From Marinobacter salexigens (lineage in GTDB: Bacteria > Pseudomonadota > Gammaproteobacteria > Pseudomonadales > Oleiphilaceae), in the NCBI RefSeq assembly GCF_002806945.1, contig NZ_NIHC01000008.1:62001-126000 (forward strand): DNA of 64,000 bases. The letters run 5' to 3'. The notes below the pieces were generated by a model, which was not told where the DNA came from, made no database searches, and saw only the letters and a list, made by a program, of their open reading frames with translations. Below, piece by piece: positions 46,051-55,018 of the stretch (positions within the stretch are counted from its first letter, which is position 1; every line of letters starts with the position of its first letter). The translations under genes and the position numbers were made by a program.

Positions 46051-47412
46051 GTGTCTAACAGCCTGGATTATGATCTTATTGTAATTGGTGCCGGTTCTGG
46101 TGGAGTGCGCCTTGCCCGTATGTCGGCCGGGCGCGGTGCTCGGGTGGCGGTTGTAGAATCCCGCTACCTTGGCGGTACCTGCGTTAACGTAGGCTGCGTG
46201 CCCAAGAAGTTGTTTGTTTACGGGGCCCATGTTCGCGATGAGCTGGAAGATGCGGCAGGTTATGGCTGGAACCTGCCTTTAGAAGAAGCAAGCTTCGACT
46301 GGCCTACGCTTGTTGCCAACAAGAATTCTGAAATAGAAAGGCTCAATGGTATTTATGGCCGCTTGTTAGAGAATGCCGGTGTTACCATCATTGAGGGCAC
46401 TGCCTCTATAAAAGATCCCAACACAGTTGTTGTGGGTGATCAGGAATATACAAGCGCGCACATTACCGTTGCAACAGGTAGTTGGCCAGTTGTTCCAGAC
46501 ATTCCCGGCAAGGAGAGCATCCTCACTTCTAACGAGATGTTTTATCTGCCTCAACTGCCAAAACAGGCGGTGGTGTGGGGCGGCGGATACATTGCAGTGG
46601 AGTTTGCTGGAATTCTTGCGGGTCTGGGTGTTGAAACAACGCTGCTTTACCGTGGTGATCTTTTCCTCCGCGGTTTCGATAATGACGTGCGTAAATTCAC
46701 CGAGCAAGAAATGCGCAAGAAAGGCATTCGGCTGGAGTTTGGTGTAACCATTGAGTCCGTTGAGCCGGATAACTCCCATTACCGGGTCAAGCTCAGTAAC
46801 GGAGACGTTATGGAGACAGGGCTTGTAATGGCTGCAACGGGGAGAAGAGCACTGGTAGATGGCCTGGGGCTGGCGGAATTAGGTGTTGAGCTGAATGCCT
46901 CCGGGCATGTTGTGGTAGACGACTATTTCCAGACTTCAGTACCTTCGATAACTGCACTTGGCGATGTTATCGGCACGCCACAGTTAACCCCGGTAGCACT
47001 TGCGCAGGCCATGGTTCTTTCCCGCAGAATGTTCGGAGACGGTGAGGGTGAAATGGACTACTCTGCCATCCCTACAGCGGTTTTTTGCCAGCCTAATATT
47101 GGAACAGTCGGCCTGACAGAGGAAGAAGCTCGGGATGCAGGGTATTCTCTCAGAATCTACCGCTCTGAATTCAAACCCATGAAATTTACCCTCAGCGGAC
47201 GCGATGAGCGCTGCCTGATGAAGCTCGTAGTCGATGACGCAAGCGATCGGGTGCTTGGCGCCCATATGGTTGGGGTAGATGCCGGTGAAATCACCCAAGG
47301 CATTGCTGTTGCTATAAAGGCCGGCGCCACCAAGGCCCAGTTCGATTCCACCATAGGCATACACCCAACGTCTGCCGAAGAGTTTGTCACCATGCGAGAG
47401 CCGGTCGCCTGA
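46051..47412 (+). CDS. gor: Glutathione-disulfide reductase
   Basis: A 453-residue flavoprotein that reduces glutathione disulfide with NADPH in the cytoplasm. FAD motif [19 protein letters not shown]; redox disulfide Cys44-Cys49 in [15 protein letters not shown], which is the glutathione reductase form rather than the lipoamide dehydrogenase form; NADPH domain about 165-285 ([19 protein letters not shown]); C-terminal dimer domain with the active-site His in [14 protein letters not shown] start with AGGAG six bases upstream. Confidence 0.93.
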   Translation: MSNSLDYDLIVIGAGSGGVRLARMSAGRGARVAVVESRYLGGTCVNVGCVPKKLFVYGAHVRDELEDAAGYGWNLPLEEASFDWPTLVANKNSEIERLNGIYGRLLENAGVTIIEGTASIKDPNTVVVGDQEYTSAHITVATGSWPVVPDIPGKESILTSNEMFYLPQLPKQAVVWGGGYIAVEFAGILAGLGVETTLLYRGDLFLRGFDNDVRKFTEQEMRKKGIRLEFGVTIESVEPDNSHYRVKLSNGDVMETGLVMAATGRRALVDGLGLAELGVELNASGHVVVDDYFQTSVPSITALGDVIGTPQLTPVALAQAMVLSRRMFGDGEGEMDYSAIPTAVFCQPNIGTVGLTEEEARDAGYSLRIYRSEFKPMKFTLSGRDERCLMKLVVDDASDRVLGAHMVGVDAGEITQGIAVAIKAGATKAQFDSTIGIHPTSAEEFVTMREPVA

Positions 47413-47420
47413 TCAGCCTG

Positions 47421-47442
47421 TGAAGCCCATGGAAGGGCTTCA
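47421..47442 (+). terminator. Hairpin after gor
   Basis: TGAAGCCC-ATGGAA-GGGCTTCA, a perfect 8-bp stem just after the gor stop and before the convergent kinase gene. It lacks a T-run, so its efficiency is uncertain. Confidence 0.45.
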
Positions 47443-47467
47443 GTAGCCGCAAGGTGCCATGTTCATA

Positions 47468-49411
47468 TCAAGTCAGCTTTACCCAGCGCCCTAACACTTC
47501 CCGAAGATTTTCCATTCGCACAGGTTTGGACAGGTAATCGTCCATGCCACTCTCAAGGCATTTACGCTCTGTTGTCGGGAGTACATCGGCGGTCAGGGCT
47601 ATGACCGGGGTTTTGGGCAGGCCATGCTCTGCCTCCCATTCACGGATATATTGTGTCGTTTCATAACCATCCATGAATGGCATCTGGCAATCCATAAGAA
47701 TGACATCAAAGCGCTGAGTGCTGGCGTGAACCTTAGCCAGCGCTTCACGTCCATTGATGACGGCTTCCGTATGAAAGCCAAGGCGGCCTAACATGGCTAC
47801 GGCTACACGCTGGTTTACCAGATTATCCTCCACAACCAGAGCTCGGCTGGACAGGGGTAATTCAGTTTGCAGCGTTAATTCAGGCTCTCTTGGCATGTCA
47901 TCGGGAGACGCCAACTCCAGAGGTAACTCAAATCGGAAGGATGAACCATCTCCAGGGTGTGTTTCCACCTGAATGTGCCCACCCAGAAGCTCCACCAGGC
48001 GTTGAACCAGTGATAGCCCGATCCCTGCACCGCCAAAGCTCCGGGTATCACCAACGTCGAGTTGTTGGAATGTACTGAATATATCTGTAATTTGCCCTTG
48101 GGGAATACCACTGCCTGAATCGCTAACAGAGCAATTAACAATGATGCAGCCATCTTCCACGCCAAAGCAGCCAAGCCGGACATTCACAAAACCTTCGCTT
48201 GTAAACTTGATGGCGTTATCAAGCAAACAGGCGAGAATCTGCCGAATTCTTGGGGCATCTCCCCTTACCACAGGTACTTGGGGCCAGTCGCCAAAAAAGG
48301 TGAGTGTCAGCGCCAACCCTTGCTCTTCTGCCATGTGCCGGAATGACGCCACGCAGTTCTCAATAAGTGTTTGCAGATTAAAAGGCTGGTTATCAAACAC
48401 GATAGCGCCGCTATCCATGCGTGAATAATCCAGAATGTCGCTAATAACCGTCAGAAGGTCTTCAGTGGATTGACGAGCAGTCTGCAGGTAATCCCTCTGC
48501 CTTGGAGTCAAGGGCTCTGCCTTGACAAGATCAAACATGCCAAGGACACCGTTTAGCGGTGTGCGCAATTCGTGGCTCATTGTAGTCAGGAACTCGGATT
48601 TTGCTCGGCTTGCGGTCTCTGCTTTTTCCCGCGCATGCTCTGACAGACCCAAGGTTTGATCTCTTGAGGCTTTTAGTGATGCGAGGTGCTCGGCCAACTG
48701 GTTAAGTTGGTGCTCAATAGCAATCACTTCCCTGGAATTACGACGCCTGTTTACCTCACTAATACGGTAATCGCCTTTGATAAGGCGAGTAACACGCCCG
48801 GAAAGCTGGTTTACAGGGGAGAGAATCGGCCTCAACGTATAGTTGATGGCCAGAATAGTGAAGAGCAGCAATGAGAGCCCTAAAGTGAGGGACGACCAGA
48901 GAATGTCGTTGCGCCGCTTCACCAATGCTTTGTTGCTTACGCCAACGTAAACAGTTCCGACCCTTAACTCGCCGCCACTAGCGCCAAACTCTGGTTCGAA
49001 CCAGAGCATTTTCCGTTGTTCTCCAAGTTCCAGAGGTTTTTGCAATATTTCCGCTTGGTAGACCTGGAATTCGCTTTCCTGATCCATTGAGAAGGGGGTG
49101 TCAGCATGCACGTAACCAATTTGTACTCCAGCCACATCGGTGATGCGAATCCAATCAGCTTTACTATGCCGAATGGACTGGGAAAGTATTTCCTCCAGAG
49201 CTGAAGAGTTGCCGGATACAACGGCGTACTCCAGCGAGGGAGCAAGGCTATCAGCCAGTAGTTGATTGCTGTCTGCAAGGTTGCGACTGGCATCATCAAG
49301 CCGAGCAGAAGTAAAGAATCCCATAAGTGTAATAAACATCACGATGGAAGGTAGTGCCCCCAGCAGCAGGAGCTTGCGAGCGAGTGGGGTGCCGACGGTG
49401 TTCTTACTCAT
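47468..49411 (-). CDS. Membrane-bound hybrid sensor histidine kinase
   Basis: A 647-residue hybrid kinase of the BarA/TorS general type. Two transmembrane helices (about 13-35 and 170-190) enclose a periplasmic sensor of about 135 residues; then HAMP (about 192-245), coiled coil, HisKA with His280 in TTMSHELRTPLNG, HATPase (LDNAIKFT, SDSGSGIPQ, GGAGIGLSLV) and a receiver (about 515-640) with the acceptor Asp near 570 in VILMDCQMPFMDGYE. No HPt domain is present, so a separate HPt protein is needed. It is the last gene of an operon with a TonB-dependent receptor and a periplasmic binding protein, whose stop it overlaps by 8 bases, so that protein may present the ligand to this sensor. Confidence 0.88.
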   Translation of the reverse strand: MSKNTVGTPLARKLLLLGALPSIVMFITLMGFFTSARLDDASRNLADSNQLLADSLAPSLEYAVVSGNSSALEEILSQSIRHSKADWIRITDVAGVQIGYVHADTPFSMDQESEFQVYQAEILQKPLELGEQRKMLWFEPEFGASGGELRVGTVYVGVSNKALVKRRNDILWSSLTLGLSLLLFTILAINYTLRPILSPVNQLSGRVTRLIKGDYRISEVNRRRNSREVIAIEHQLNQLAEHLASLKASRDQTLGLSEHAREKAETASRAKSEFLTTMSHELRTPLNGVLGMFDLVKAEPLTPRQRDYLQTARQSTEDLLTVISDILDYSRMDSGAIVFDNQPFNLQTLIENCVASFRHMAEEQGLALTLTFFGDWPQVPVVRGDAPRIRQILACLLDNAIKFTSEGFVNVRLGCFGVEDGCIIVNCSVSDSGSGIPQGQITDIFSTFQQLDVGDTRSFGGAGIGLSLVQRLVELLGGHIQVETHPGDGSSFRFELPLELASPDDMPREPELTLQTELPLSSRALVVEDNLVNQRVAVAMLGRLGFHTEAVINGREALAKVHASTQRFDVILMDCQMPFMDGYETTQYIREWEAEHGLPKTPVIALTADVLPTTERKCLESGMDDYLSKPVRMENLREVLGRWVKLT

Positions 49412-50387
49412 CGCCTGGCCCTCCTGTATTTTTCATGCGTCGCTCTACGCTTCGGGTAATCTGCTCTTGGGTAGCGAGAGGAATGTTCAGGGATCGGGCC
49501 ACCTGTTCATTGATCTCTGTCCGGAATTCCCGCGGGTAGTCCGGTTCTGGAAATTTGCCTGTTTCGTGCAATGTCTGAAGATAGGTCGCCGCCATTTGCG
49601 CTATCGCCGGAAAGGGGACGTACCCTGAGGCAATAGCGCCGGCTTTGACATAAGCCCGGCTCGGACCTACGACAATTCTGTTTCTGCGATACGCTGTAAG
49701 CAGTACGTGTTTTATTGTTCTGGGGTTGTAGATTGCTTTGTCTGGAGCCGCCAATAAAAAATCACCGTAACTTAGCGCTCTGTTCAGCGTTGGAATGAGC
49801 TGTTTTTCATCGTCAACCACAAAGAGGCGTGCTTCCAGATTATAGGCTGGAAGCTGGTCAATAAGCTCCTCGTAAAGCTCGGCTGAGCCGGTGGTTGATA
49901 TAAGAGCAATACGTGTGGCCTGAGGAAGGATGGCCTTACCAATCAAAGCCTGGCGAAGAAGAGAAGCGCCGTGATAAACCCCGGAAATCTGCCCTGACGA
50001 ATGGCGAGCAAAGGGCTCAAGAAAGTCTGGTTCCACCAAAAGTGCAAGTACTGATGCGTTACGGTTAGCCTGGCGTATGCGGGAGAACGCTGCGGGACCT
50101 ATGGTGACAATAGGGCCACCATCTGCAAGCACTGCTTGTTCGGCCGTGATGACAGTCAAATCTTTTGGATTCTCCAGCTCCTTTTCAAGGAGAGTGCGCA
50201 TATGGTCATCCAGAGGGCGGTTACCGGAACCCACAAGATAAACAGGTGATTTGCCATTATGCTCGGCAAGGACAGCCAGCGGCGCAACCAGCATGATGAT
50301 GGTTATAAAGGCGCAAACCTTCGCAGCGGTAAGGAATTTAACCACCGGTATCACATCGCGTTTTATAAAGAGCACCTTGTCTTTCAT
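49404..50387 (-). CDS. Orphan periplasmic substrate-binding protein (ABC_sub_bind-like)
   Basis: A 327-residue exported protein. The N-terminus is long for a signal peptide, with a hydrophobic core at about 21-41 (CAFITIIMLVAPLAVLA). The rest is an alpha/beta two-lobed binding-protein fold of the type seen in uncharacterised ABC substrate-binding proteins: VYLVGSGNRP, PIVTIGPAAF, SGVYHGASLLRQALIGKAIL, RIALISTTGSAELYEELI and FLLAAPDKAIYNPRTIKHVL. No ABC permease or ATPase is nearby; instead it sits between a TonB-dependent receptor and a sensor kinase gene. It may therefore serve signalling rather than transport. The ligand is unknown. Confidence 0.72.
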   Translation of the reverse strand: MKDKVLFIKRDVIPVVKFLTAAKVCAFITIIMLVAPLAVLAEHNGKSPVYLVGSGNRPLDDHMRTLLEKELENPKDLTVITAEQAVLADGGPIVTIGPAAFSRIRQANRNASVLALLVEPDFLEPFARHSSGQISGVYHGASLLRQALIGKAILPQATRIALISTTGSAELYEELIDQLPAYNLEARLFVVDDEKQLIPTLNRALSYGDFLLAAPDKAIYNPRTIKHVLLTAYRRNRIVVGPSRAYVKAGAIASGYVPFPAIAQMAATYLQTLHETGKFPEPDYPREFRTEINEQVARSLNIPLATQEQITRSVERRMKNTGGPGDE

Positions 50388-50422
50388 ACCATCCCAGGCT
50401 GGAAGATTTCCCTGATTAGCGA

Positions 50423-52621
50423 TCAGAAGCGAATGCCCGCTTCCAGGAAGATCTGATTTTGATCTTCAATATTATTGGCCCGGCTCATATCCGGCTCTTC
50501 GTTTACATAATGCTGAACGGTCAATGCGAGTTCCGCTGAATAGCGCGGCTGAAAAATCCGTTTTGCCAATCGGAAATCAATGCGCTCAAATCGAGAGTTC
50601 CGAAACTTGTCTGCCCAGTAGTATGCGGTAGAGCCTTTGAGGCCAAATGGCAGGTCCTGGATAAGAGCAAGACTGCCGGAGTGCCTGACTGACATGCGGC
50701 CAAGCAGCTCAACGTTGTATTGCTTTTCGTGGTTGTTGATACTGCCATCGTCGTTATAAATTTGGGGGCCGCTATACCAGCCATCCTGATCAAGGTAACC
50801 ATAGCTGGCCCTGATGGTAGTTCCCGGGTATTCAATGGCCGCTTCAATTTCCACGCCTTGTTGATCCAAATCGACGTTGTTATCGATCGACCAATCATCA
50901 AACTGGATGACACCGCTGATCATATCCCTGAGCTTGTCTTTAAACACGCGCACTTCCAGAGATATTTGACCAGTACTCATAGGAAATAGCCCGAAGTAGC
51001 TGATTTCTCGAGAAACTATTCTCTCTTCTTCCAGATGTCTCCCCAAGGTGACAAGGTTGGGGTGTTGCCAGATGGCTGTGCTTTCAACACGATAACCCTC
51101 GTATGCAGCGTACTGGCCGGGCCTCACGTTTCTCAGGGTAAACCCGTAATCCGGATTCTGTTCAAATCCATCAGGCGTGCGTACTGCTGTTGAGTATACG
51201 AACCTTAGCGCATGGTTGTTGCTCAGGGTAAAGTTTGCCGCAACACGGGGTGAGAAATACCCCTCATCTGTCGTTGTTGTTCGCTCCCAGTTACCGCCAC
51301 CGTTCAGAGTGAGCCAGGTGACTGGAGTGTATTCGAGATTACCGAAAATTCTGGATTGGTAATTGTTGCCGCGCCCGTTGAAGAAGGTTTCTGAGCGGTA
51401 AGTGTCTTTGCGAAAACCCAGGCCGGTTACCAGCTTCAAGTCATCGCTGAATAGCAGCGTGTCCTGAAGTTCGAACTCCAGCCTGGAGTCTTCAGAATCT
51501 GCGTTTATGTCTGCGATTAGCGGGGTACCGCCTGGCTGGAAGCAAAGGGGCAGATTCGGCTGGTGAAATACCAACACGCCGTTGGCAAGACAATCCACTG
51601 CAGATTCAGGTATGGATACCGGCCAGCTTTGTCTGCGGTCGTAATTCTCGAAGCTCATCTGGAAATGGAAAAAATGGTTCTGGGATGTTGTGAAGTTAAG
51701 CTGGGTCTGGAGATAATAGTCACGGACATCAATGTCAGGGTTGCCTGTGGCTCCAAGCTCACCATTTTTATCTCTGTCTTCCTCATTAATCCCATCAACG
51801 ACACCCAGGCGGATATCCGCATTGAAGCCGGAATTAACCTTCAGGCGAGAGTCATAATTGAAGGTGTTAATATCGTGGCCGTTATGGAAAGGTACGCGCT
51901 CATCGCCATCTAGCTGGTAGTCAAATCCACCAAATTTCCGCTTTTCATAGGCTAATCGCCAGTCGTAATTTTCACTGGTATCACCAACTGAAGCAAAAGT
52001 GCGGATATAGTTTCTGGAACCACGAACAACCCGCATTTCAGCGCCAGCGGTGTCGGCCGGGTTCCGGGTGATAATATTGATAGTGCCCAGGAAGGCATTA
52101 ATGCCGTAGGCCGCAGAGTTAGGCCCCCGGCTTACTTCTATGCGCTCGATGAGTTCCAAGGGCACTGGCATGGTTTGCCAGTCCATATCTGAAAGTGTTG
52201 CTCGGTGAGCCGTGCGGCCATCAACCAACACTTGCATTCGCCGCTGCTCGTAGTGCACGGTACCGTGATAGGTAGTAACAGGGGTGTTGCTACCTACTTC
52301 AGCTACAACCATGCCCGGAACCAGACGGAACACCTCAACCAAGCTCATAATCCCCAGATCGCGGATCATCTCGCCTTCAATAACGGTGGTTGTTCCCGGG
52401 ACACGTGTTTTCGGCTGCCTGAGCCGGGTTGTTGTTAAAACTTCAGGTATCTCGTGGCTAAACCCGTAGAAACCCAGTGGCTCGGCTGCGCCAGAAGCTG
52501 ACTGGGCGCTAGCAACCATTGGGCCTAACAAGAGGGAGGCCAGCAGTGCTTTGGCAGTAATGTTTGTACAATAGCAGACTAAAACTGGCGGCGTGCTCTT
52601 CTCAAAATTCGTAACGGGCAT
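50423..52621 (-). CDS. TonB-dependent receptor (plug plus barrel)
   Basis: A 732-residue outer-membrane receptor. Signal peptide about 1-40 (LLLGPMVASA). A TonB-box-like EIPEVLTTTRL precedes the plug (about 60-185) with TTVIEGEMIRDLG, VFRLVPGMVVAEVG, MQVLVDGRT and LIERIEVSRGPNSAAYGINA. The barrel ends IFLEAGIRF. The ligand is not evident; the plug type (R-G-P-N-S-A-A-Y-G) is common in vitamin, sugar or catechol-type receptors. First gene of the operon with the binding protein 35 bases later and the sensor kinase. No Fur box was seen upstream, though the region was only read by eye. Confidence 0.85.
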   Translation of the reverse strand: MPVTNFEKSTPPVLVCYCTNITAKALLASLLLGPMVASAQSASGAAEPLGFYGFSHEIPEVLTTTRLRQPKTRVPGTTTVIEGEMIRDLGIMSLVEVFRLVPGMVVAEVGSNTPVTTYHGTVHYEQRRMQVLVDGRTAHRATLSDMDWQTMPVPLELIERIEVSRGPNSAAYGINAFLGTINIITRNPADTAGAEMRVVRGSRNYIRTFASVGDTSENYDWRLAYEKRKFGGFDYQLDGDERVPFHNGHDINTFNYDSRLKVNSGFNADIRLGVVDGINEEDRDKNGELGATGNPDIDVRDYYLQTQLNFTTSQNHFFHFQMSFENYDRRQSWPVSIPESAVDCLANGVLVFHQPNLPLCFQPGGTPLIADINADSEDSRLEFELQDTLLFSDDLKLVTGLGFRKDTYRSETFFNGRGNNYQSRIFGNLEYTPVTWLTLNGGGNWERTTTTDEGYFSPRVAANFTLSNNHALRFVYSTAVRTPDGFEQNPDYGFTLRNVRPGQYAAYEGYRVESTAIWQHPNLVTLGRHLEEERIVSREISYFGLFPMSTGQISLEVRVFKDKLRDMISGVIQFDDWSIDNNVDLDQQGVEIEAAIEYPGTTIRASYGYLDQDGWYSGPQIYNDDGSINNHEKQYNVELLGRMSVRHSGSLALIQDLPFGLKGSTAYYWADKFRNSRFERIDFRLAKRIFQPRYSAELALTVQHYVNEEPDMSRANNIEDQNQIFLEAGIRF

Positions 52622-52745
52622 AGGTGTCGTTCTATAATCAGCCGAGTGAAAGCGCGAAGCTAAGTCTTATTATGTGCTGTTGCTATCGTATTTGACTGCA
52701 AACTGTTTGTCTCTCAAAAATGTAACGATTAGATGGGTTGCGTGT

Positions 52746-53204
52746 ATGCCTGATATGAATTTGAGCCAAGTTGATCGCGATCTGAATGCTTCAGAGGGGC
52801 AGGTTGTCCGTGAGGTTATGATCCAGATCAAAGCGCTTCTGAACGATCCGGGCAGAAGCCAGGATGCGGGCATATGGAAGGCCATCCTTCGCGAACCCCC
52901 TGCAGATCAGGCGATTTTGCGCCAGGAACTAGGTCGACAACTCGAGCCGCAACTTCTGCCTATGGCCGAAAACGGCAGCTTTCCTGCGCCGGTTGTCGGG
53001 TTTTTGGCAGATTGGTTTGATTGGCAGAGCCTTCATGATAGGTCGGTTGTGGAAGAGGAGCGCGACTATGCTGATCCTGCTCCAGGGCGTGAGCCTATCG
53101 ATGAAGAGCTTCCGCAAATGGTTAATTTCTGGCCAGCCGTAATAGGCTGGATTATCGGGCTCGTAATACTCGCGACGCTTTTCGGTGGTATGGGCGGCGG
53201 CTGA
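52746..53204 (+). CDS. Hypothetical protein with C-terminal membrane anchor
   Basis: A 152-residue protein of unknown function. The soluble part (1-122) is acidic and helical (DRDLNASEGQVVREVMIQI, DQAILRQELGRQLEPQ). It ends with a single transmembrane segment, FWPAVIGWIIGLVILATLF, and a glycine-rich tail GGMGGG, so it is probably tail-anchored to the inner membrane. ATG 52746 is preferred; an ATG at 52755 is possible, and upstream in-frame starts run into the promoter of the receptor gene. It stands alone, convergent with the transporter gene. Confidence 0.65.
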   Translation: MPDMNLSQVDRDLNASEGQVVREVMIQIKALLNDPGRSQDAGIWKAILREPPADQAILRQELGRQLEPQLLPMAENGSFPAPVVGFLADWFDWQSLHDRSVVEEERDYADPAPGREPIDEELPQMVNFWPAVIGWIIGLVILATLFGGMGGG

Positions 53205-53216
53205 TCTGGCAATCGC

Positions 53217-54221
53217 CTATTCCGTTTGCGCGGGCAATCGTGACTCGGCGATTTTGTCACGATATTTTTGCGCAAGAATGGCCCCAATAATAACCTGAAC
53301 CTGGTTGTAGCACATGATCGGCAAAACGATCATGCCAAAGCCCGGATGCCCGGAAAACAGCACTTTTGCCATGGGCAACCCGGAAGCCAGGCTCTTTTTT
53401 GAACCACAGAAAACCACCGCAGCTTCATCTTCCAGGCTAAACCCAAACCGCCGTACGAGGAATCGCGCAAAGAACATAAACAGCGCCAGTAGCCCGATGC
53501 ACAGCAGTATGGTGAGAACAATGGCTTTCACTGGCAGGTTTTGCCAAAGACCACTTTCTACGGAATGGGAGAAAGCGGAATACACGATCAGCCAGATCAC
53601 GCACTTATCGTAGCGCGCCATCAGATGCTCGTTCCGGCCCAGAAAACCTCCCAAAACAGGACGCATGGCGTGGCCAACAGCAAAAGGCAGTAATAGCTGC
53701 AGCACGATATCTTTAAGGGCTTCACCCACCGCAAAATCCCCGCTGCCAGCAGAGCTTACCAGCAGGAGAAGCAGGAAGGGCGTCAGCATCATTCCGAATA
53801 CGTTCGATGCGGCAGCGCTGCATATAGCCGCAGGTACGTTGCCGCGGGCCAAAGCTGTATACGCAATGGATGAAGACACCGCAGACGGCAGCACGCCCAG
53901 ATACAGAAATCCAAGCCCCAGGTCAGCCGGCATCCAGGAAGGTGCGACGTTGCTCATGCCGTTTATGGGAAGTACGACCAGCGGGAAGAAGCCGAAGGTA
54001 AGCGCGGTGATGAGTATGTGCAGCCGCCAGTGAGATGCCCCATCTACGATTTGTTGTCGTGATAATGCTGCTCCATGGAAGAAGAAGAGCAGGGCGACGG
54101 CAACTGTCCCTGCCACTGCCAATAACTCTCCGACACCACCGGTGGCCGGCAAAAATGAAGCAAGGGCAACGGCGCCCAGTAACATAATGGTAAAGGTGTC
54201 TGGCCGGAACTTCATGGTCAC
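53217..54221 (-). CDS. SBF-like (bile acid:sodium symporter-type) transporter
   Basis: A 334-residue inner-membrane protein with about nine to ten hydrophobic helices, of the SBF-like family to which E. coli YfeH belongs. Typical stretches: VALLFFFHGAALSRQQI, YLGVLPSAVSSSIAYTALA, and VFCGSKKSLASGLPMAKVLF, the conserved segment of the second half. Substrate unknown. It overlaps the upstream GntR-type regulator gene by four bases (ATGA), so the two form one unit and the regulator probably controls the transporter. Confidence 0.82.
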   Translation of the reverse strand: MTMKFRPDTFTIMLLGAVALASFLPATGGVGELLAVAGTVAVALLFFFHGAALSRQQIVDGASHWRLHILITALTFGFFPLVVLPINGMSNVAPSWMPADLGLGFLYLGVLPSAVSSSIAYTALARGNVPAAICSAAASNVFGMMLTPFLLLLLVSSAGSGDFAVGEALKDIVLQLLLPFAVGHAMRPVLGGFLGRNEHLMARYDKCVIWLIVYSAFSHSVESGLWQNLPVKAIVLTILLCIGLLALFMFFARFLVRRFGFSLEDEAAVVFCGSKKSLASGLPMAKVLFSGHPGFGMIVLPIMCYNQVQVIIGAILAQKYRDKIAESRLPAQTE

Positions 54222-54895
54222 GAGCCTCTCTTGCGTAAGGCCTGAAGGCTGGGGGAGAGGAGTGCCCGGGCAAGTTTCTCAGCTTTGTCCGAATCCTGAC
54301 GGCGAACGGCTGCAAGAAGCAGCTCGTGATCTTCCTGTGAGGGTTCTGGCAGGTCTGCATCGCTTTCGGTGCGCTCAATGGTCTGGGTTATGGCGTGGGA
54401 AAAGTAATCATAGAGTTCCGAGAGCGCCGAGTTGTGGGATGCGGCCACTAGTGCATGGTGGAATGCCTCATCATGTCGAATACGTGCGGGCAGATCTGAG
54501 TCGGCCTTACCTCTGGCATCAAGAGCCATAGTCATGGCACGGATATCCTGATCCGTGCGTCGTTGCGCCGCCAGCTTTGCGGCTTCGGTCTCCAGCATAA
54601 TCCGCACTTCAAGTTGATCAGTGAGCTGGGTGCGGGCAATCCTTTTGAGGGTTTCACCGGCATCCCGGGTGGCTCTTACATAGGTGCCGTCGCCCTGCCG
54701 GGTCTCAAGCATTCCAACGTGGGCGAGCACTCGTACCGCCTCTCGCACTGTATTGCGACTAACGCCGAGGGCCTCTGAAAGCTCAGCCTCCACCGGGAGC
54801 TTGTCTCCAACCGACCACTGTCCGGCTTCTATCGCATGCCTCAGGCTTTCTATGGCCGTTTCCACCAGTGAGCCTTTCTGTATTTTCTTCAGCAT
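54218..54895 (-). CDS. FadR-subfamily GntR transcriptional regulator
   Basis: A 225-residue regulator. N-terminal winged helix (about 8-75) with GDKLPVEAELSEALGVSRNT and VREAVRVLAHVGMLETRQGDG; C-terminal all-helical FCD ligand domain (about 90-215) with RIMLETEAAKLAAQR and HDEAFHHALVAASHN, which holds the Asp/His metal-site residues. The effector is probably an organic or keto acid, but unknown. Translationally coupled to the SBF-like transporter. Three GGATGAT heptamers directly upstream may be its own operator. Confidence 0.87.
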   Translation of the reverse strand: MLKKIQKGSLVETAIESLRHAIEAGQWSVGDKLPVEAELSEALGVSRNTVREAVRVLAHVGMLETRQGDGTYVRATRDAGETLKRIARTQLTDQLEVRIMLETEAAKLAAQRRTDQDIRAMTMALDARGKADSDLPARIRHDEAFHHALVAASHNSALSELYDYFSHAITQTIERTESDADLPEPSQEDHELLLAAVRRQDSDKAEKLARALLSPSLQALRKRGS

Positions 54896-54900
54896 TGTTT

Positions 54901-54931
54901 ATCATCCGTTCAACTGATCATCCAATCATCC
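54901..54931 (-). promoter_or_regulatory. Three GGATGAT repeats before the GntR gene
   Basis: On the plus strand ATCATCC occurs at 54901-54907, 54917-54923 and 54925-54931 (GGATGAT on the coding strand), ending five bases before the regulator's start codon. The nearest copy may double as the ribosome site. Tandem repeats here suggest autoregulation. Confidence 0.4.
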
Positions 54932-55018
54932 TATGAATGTTTTACAGATGCAAATGCATCGATAAAGAAAAGTTAGATGGCAACTGGGGAGCGCTGATGG
55001 GGAAGCGAAAGCCGGTCA

